From assembly GCA_016342585.1 (NCBI GenBank), contig JAEINK010000022.1, positions 1 to 64,000 on the forward strand: a stretch of 64,000 nt of DNA. Reading direction: 5' to 3'. The notes under the pieces are model-generated. The model saw only the letters and a list, made by a program, of their open reading frames with translations, was not told where the DNA came from and did no database searches. How positions within the stretch are numbered: position 1 is the first letter of the stretch; each line of letters opens with the position of its first letter. Of the stretch, positions 61,085 to 64,000 are shown one piece after another. The stretch comes from Spirochaetales bacterium. GTDB lineage: Bacteria; Spirochaetota; Spirochaetia; UBA9216. A program made the translations under genes and the position numbers.

Positions 61085-62332
61085 ATGGCAAGAGAAAAGA
61101 AAATAGAAGAATATGATGTAGTGATTATCGGCGGCGGAGCCTCAGGTATGACAGCTGGAATTTATGCAGGCCGCGCGCGATTAAAAACACTGCTAATCGA
61201 AAAATCACTCGTTGGTGGTCTTGCGACCTATACAAATGAAATTGAGAACTACCCTGGATTTCCCGAGGGAACAACCGGTTTAGAGTTAATGAACCGTTTT
61301 CAGGCTCAAGCCAAAAAATTCGGTGTTAAATTTAAGGGAACCGATGTAAAGAGTGTCGATTTTTCAGGAGAAACAAAGATAGTTGAAACCTTCAGAAATA
61401 TTTATAAATCCAAGGTTGTCATAATTTCAAGCGGCGGTCGGCCCCGAACCACTGGTGCCGAAAATGAAGAAAATTTTCTTTTTGATAAGGGAATCTCCTT
61501 CTGTGCGACCTGTGACGCAGCCTCCAATACAGGTAAAGATGTCTTAATCATCGGTTCGGGTGATGCAGCAATTGAAGAAGGAATGTTCCTTACCAAATTT
61601 GCCAATAAAGTATATGTTTCGGTAATTCACGATAATGGTAAGATGGACTGTAATGAGATTGCCAAAGCAGAAGCCCTTGCCAACCCCAAAATGGAGTTCC
61701 TCTGGAATACAATGGTAAAACGATTTGAAGGTGGTGATCATCTTGAAAGAGTTGTCCTTGAGAATGTTAAAACCCGAGAAGAAGTTCCTGTAGAAACTCC
61801 CACTTGTTTCGAATTCATCGGTTATATACCCAACACAGAGATTTTCGAGGATCATGTAGAAGTAAATGCCAAGGGATACCTTCCTGTCAATGAAAACATG
61901 GAGACAAAGGTTGAAGGTGTTTATGCCGTCGGAGACGTTACCGAAAAATTCCTGAAGCAGGTTGCTACAGCTGTTGGTGATGGTGCTATTGCCGGTTATG
62001 CCGCCGAAAAATATATAGCGGAAATTGAAGTATACCAAAACCAAATCCTTAGTAAGGATGGTGTTGTTTTTGTTTATGATGCCTCGGAAGAAGCATGTCG
62101 GGAACACCTCTGCGATATCGACGAAATAGAGAAGCATGCTAAAGGAGTATTCCAGGTGACCCGCGTAGATGTTTATAAATCGAAGGGAATTGCTAACAGA
62201 ATGCATATCCATAGAGTTCCAAGCCTGGCAGTAATTAAGAACGGAGAAATCGTTAAGGTTTTCGAAGACTCTTTCACGTGTAAAAAGGTTTGTGAAGCTA
62301 TGGGAATTGCAGATTGCAGCTGCGCCCATTAA
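61085..62332 (+). CDS. Thioredoxin reductase-like flavoprotein with C-terminal thioredoxin-fold domain
   Basis: 415 residues. FAD-binding GGGASGMTAGIYAGRARLKT at the start, the redox pair Cys140-Ala-Thr-Cys143 in GISFCATCDAA, the NAD(P)H loop IIGSGDAAIEEG and GVYAVGDVTEK near the FAD tail. After about 320 a thioredoxin-like domain follows: VVFVYDASEEACREHL, the cis-Pro loop HRVPSLAVIKNGE, but no CxxC; other cysteines are in SFTCKKVCEAMGIADCSCAH. It probably reduces persulfides or the sulfur carrier rather than a normal thioredoxin. Confidence 0.88.
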   Translation: MAREKKIEEYDVVIIGGGASGMTAGIYAGRARLKTLLIEKSLVGGLATYTNEIENYPGFPEGTTGLELMNRFQAQAKKFGVKFKGTDVKSVDFSGETKIVETFRNIYKSKVVIISSGGRPRTTGAENEENFLFDKGISFCATCDAASNTGKDVLIIGSGDAAIEEGMFLTKFANKVYVSVIHDNGKMDCNEIAKAEALANPKMEFLWNTMVKRFEGGDHLERVVLENVKTREEVPVETPTCFEFIGYIPNTEIFEDHVEVNAKGYLPVNENMETKVEGVYAVGDVTEKFLKQVATAVGDGAIAGYAAEKYIAEIEVYQNQILSKDGVVFVYDASEEACREHLCDIDEIEKHAKGVFQVTRVDVYKSKGIANRMHIHRVPSLAVIKNGEIVKVFEDSFTCKKVCEAMGIADCSCAH

Positions 62333-62351
62333 ATACCAGGTAGGAAGTTTT

Positions 62352-63275
62352 ATGAGAAACAAAGCTATAAAAATAATTTTGGCTGTATTGATTTTATCTA
62401 CGGGTCTGTTATTTACAGGCTGTGGAAACGGGAATTATGCCGAAACAGGATCCTTGATTATTTCAGCAGATGAGGCCCTCTCCATGGCTGAAGAGAGTGG
62501 ATGGCTCATGCTGGACGCCCAGAAAAAAACCTCCTTTGAAAAGGAACATCTGTCCGGGGCGGTAAATATAGAAAGGGCGGAAATTACAGTCAAAACACCT
62601 GTACCCAACTCTCTTGCTCCGGGAAATCTCATTGCAGAGGTGGCAGGTAATGCCGGCCTAACTGCGGAATCAAATGTAATTATTTATGATGACAATAATA
62701 ACATGGATTCGGGACGACTGGCATGGACTTTGATGATCTATGGTCATAACGGTCAAATCAAAATAGTATCCGGGGGATTGGCCGCTCTGAAAAATGAAGG
62801 GGCAGAGATTGTCGCAGGAGCTATGAGCGCTTCTAAGGCATCATACACCACAGGACCGCCTAATCCCGATATGATCACAGGAAAAAATGAAATTCTTAAC
62901 TGGCTCAATAACCCCAGCGAGAATATTGTAATTCTTGATGTTCGAAGTGATGAAGAGTATAACAATGGAACGATCCCAGGAGCAGTCCATATCGACTACC
63001 TGGAAAATAATTTTAATGATGGAACCTATAAATCGATTCAGCACATCAAGATTATGTACAAAGAAGCCGGCATAATGCCCGAAGATACGGTAATAATGTT
63101 TTGTAAAAGCTCAATCAGAGCCGCACAGACATATGCCGCCCTCTATAATGCCGGATACAGAAATCTCAGGATATATGATGGCGCCTGGCTTGAATGGAGT
63201 GCCGACTCAAACCTGCCTGTATTCAAACCGGTTGTTCCCGGACAAGTTCAGCTACAGGTTGAGGACGCATCCTGA
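62352..63275 (+). CDS. Tandem rhodanese lipoprotein
   Basis: 307 residues from ATG 62352 with AGGAAG; the longer frame to 62292 lies in the reductase gene. Lipobox LLFTGC. Two rhodanese domains: the first (about 35-160) reads IIYDDNNNMDSGRLA where the active Cys loop should be and looks inactive; the second (about 175-295) has ILDVRSDEEYNNGTIPGAVH and active-site VIMFCKSSIRAAQ. It is the two-domain thiosulfate sulfurtransferase layout placed outside the inner membrane, so it could release sulfane sulfur for the YeeE channel. Confidence 0.9.
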   Translation: MRNKAIKIILAVLILSTGLLFTGCGNGNYAETGSLIISADEALSMAEESGWLMLDAQKKTSFEKEHLSGAVNIERAEITVKTPVPNSLAPGNLIAEVAGNAGLTAESNVIIYDDNNNMDSGRLAWTLMIYGHNGQIKIVSGGLAALKNEGAEIVAGAMSASKASYTTGPPNPDMITGKNEILNWLNNPSENIVILDVRSDEEYNNGTIPGAVHIDYLENNFNDGTYKSIQHIKIMYKEAGIMPEDTVIMFCKSSIRAAQTYAALYNAGYRNLRIYDGAWLEWSADSNLPVFKPVVPGQVQLQVEDAS

Positions 63276-63317
63276 TACTATAAAGAAAAACTTCGAAAGC
63301 TGAGTTTTTATTCAACT

Positions 63318-63346
63318 TTGATTAACTTTCTTGGTTTTCGTAAGAT
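63318..63346 (+). promoter_or_regulatory. Internal promoter before the second rhodanese lipoprotein
   Basis: TTGATT (63318-63323), a 17-base spacer and TAAGAT (63341-63346), 30 bases before ATG 63377. Confidence 0.5.
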
Positions 63347-63376
63347 ATTTTGTTCAAACTATAAAGGAGATTATAG

Positions 63377-64000
63377 ATGAAGAAGTTAAGTTTAATTTCA
63401 ATTTTACTGGTACTTTTACTTGTACCCGGACTCATGTTCGTCGGATGTTCCAAAGAGGAAGCACCCGCCGCCGCCGCACCCGCCGCTGAGAAAGCTGCAG
63501 AAACAACACCGGTAGTGGAAGCCAATCCTGTTAAAGAGGCAGCACTTGCCTACTTTGCCAACTTTCCCGGCAACAGAATTATTGCATCCGCCGATGTTTT
63601 TGCCAAGATCGATGCCGGAGAAGATATGCTTCTTCTTGACATCAGAAAAGCCGAAGATTATGCCGCAGGTCACCTGAAAGGTGCTGTAAACGCTCCCTGG
63701 GGCCCCGCTATTACCGCTGCTCTGGAATGGCTTCCGGATGACAAACCTGTTTATGTAAATTGTTATTCAGGTCAGACCGCAGGTCAGGCAGTAGCTGCTT
63801 TGAATGTAGCAGGTATCCAGGCCAGTTCCGTTAAGTACGGTTATTCACTTGGTGTTGCTAAAACTGAAGGTTACGAAGCATATCAGGAAACTACAGCCAA
63901 TGCGGCTCCTGAAGCATCCGGAGTTAAGTACGATGCAGCTATCAAGAGTGCTGTAGCAGATTACTTCAATGCAATCCCCGAAGGCGGAAGCAACATCTGG
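63377..64000 (+). CDS. Rhodanese-domain lipoprotein, runs off the window
   Basis: 208 residues seen, no stop before the window ends. AAAGGAG site. Lipobox LMFVGC, then an Ala/Pro/Glu linker (about 26-50), a rhodanese domain (about 65-165; MLLLDIRKAEDYAAGHLKGA, active Cys in VYVNCYSGQTAGQ) and the start of a second unit (AVADYFNAIPEGGSNIW) that repeats the segment before the first. It is probably another tandem rhodanese lipoprotein, with its own promoter at 63318-63346. Confidence 0.88.
   Translation, partial: MKKLSLISILLVLLLVPGLMFVGCSKEEAPAAAAPAAEKAAETTPVVEANPVKEAALAYFANFPGNRIIASADVFAKIDAGEDMLLLDIRKAEDYAAGHLKGAVNAPWGPAITAALEWLPDDKPVYVNCYSGQTAGQAVAALNVAGIQASSVKYGYSLGVAKTEGYEAYQETTANAAPEASGVKYDAAIKSAVADYFNAIPEGGSNIW

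Noticed and set aside
61544-62362. 272-codon frame antisense to the flavoprotein gene
   Set aside because: The plus strand encodes a clear thioredoxin reductase-like protein; the antisense frame is Phe/Asn-rich filler without motifs.
1-64000. CRISPR arrays, rRNA genes, intact transposases, integrases or prophage
   Set aside because: I looked for regular direct repeats, conserved rRNA segments, DDE/tyrosine-recombinase motifs and phage genes and saw none.

Overview
The window looks like a chromosome segment of a free-living spirochaete (Spirochaetales type). This rests on three things. The order ispE - spoVG - tRNA-Gln - rplY - pth - tilS - ftsH is one I associate with spirochaetes. There is an MptE/DUF115-like (flagellin-glycosylation type) protein. 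Several envelope proteins resemble families I know only from spirochaetes. Base composition looks moderate and even. I see no rRNA, CRISPR array, phage, integrase or intact insertion sequence. These taxonomic points are from memory and were not searched.

Layout. 1-2.1 kb: the tail of a sodium-pump decarboxylase beta subunit, a LysM/LytM envelope protein, gene-poor DNA with a broken coding remnant, and tRNA-Pro and tRNA-Asp. 2.2-7.4 kb: a parvulin-type chaperone, an MptE-like protein and lepA. 7.5-15.3 kb: a five-gene leftward unit with a TPR/FG-GAP-like exported protein, a DegP-like lipoprotein protease, two multi-domain histidine kinases and a NarL-type regulator. 15.4-21.3 kb: ftsH, tilS, pth (apparently starting at CTG), rplY, tRNA-Gln, spoVG, ispE. 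21.4-22.4 kb: a CheX-like protein and a very acidic small protein. 22.4-27 kb: the ribosome/GTPase operon rplU-prp-rpmA-obg-nadD-yqeK-lytR-rsfS. 27-36 kb: yfiH, an uncharacterised protein, a DapF-like protein with a lost cysteine, then murG-cvpA-holB-kinase-NtrC regulator. 36.8-40.9 kb: a TPP riboswitch driving a thiamine ABC importer (thiBPQ). 40.9-52.3 kb: a phosphatase, SH3 and caspase-like lipoproteins, uvrB, an HtrA protease, a large lipoprotein and an OmpA-type outer-membrane pair.

The two most interesting blocks are at the right end. At 52.4-59.3 kb, two small EamA/SMR half-transporters overlap a glycosyltransferase-2 fused to an ATP-grasp ligase, followed without a gap by a NitT/TauT-type ABC importer. 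A GT-C membrane glycosyltransferase lies tail to tail with it. The parts match an ArnC/ArnE-ArnF/ArnT logic (load a sugar on a polyprenyl carrier, flip it, transfer it outside), but with an added ATP-grasp ligase and importer. At 59.5-64 kb and beyond, a strong promoter drives a sulfur-trafficking operon: two half-size YeeE/YedE channels around a TusA-like carrier, a thioredoxin-reductase/thioredoxin-fold fusion, and two exported rhodanese lipoproteins. This fits thiosulfate or sulfane-sulfur uptake.

Many genes overlap by 1-4 bases (ATGA, GTGA, TAATG), indicating compact translationally coupled operons. For many genes the longest open frame begins too far upstream. I moved starts using Shine-Dalgarno sites, signal peptides and family lengths, and say so in each entry.
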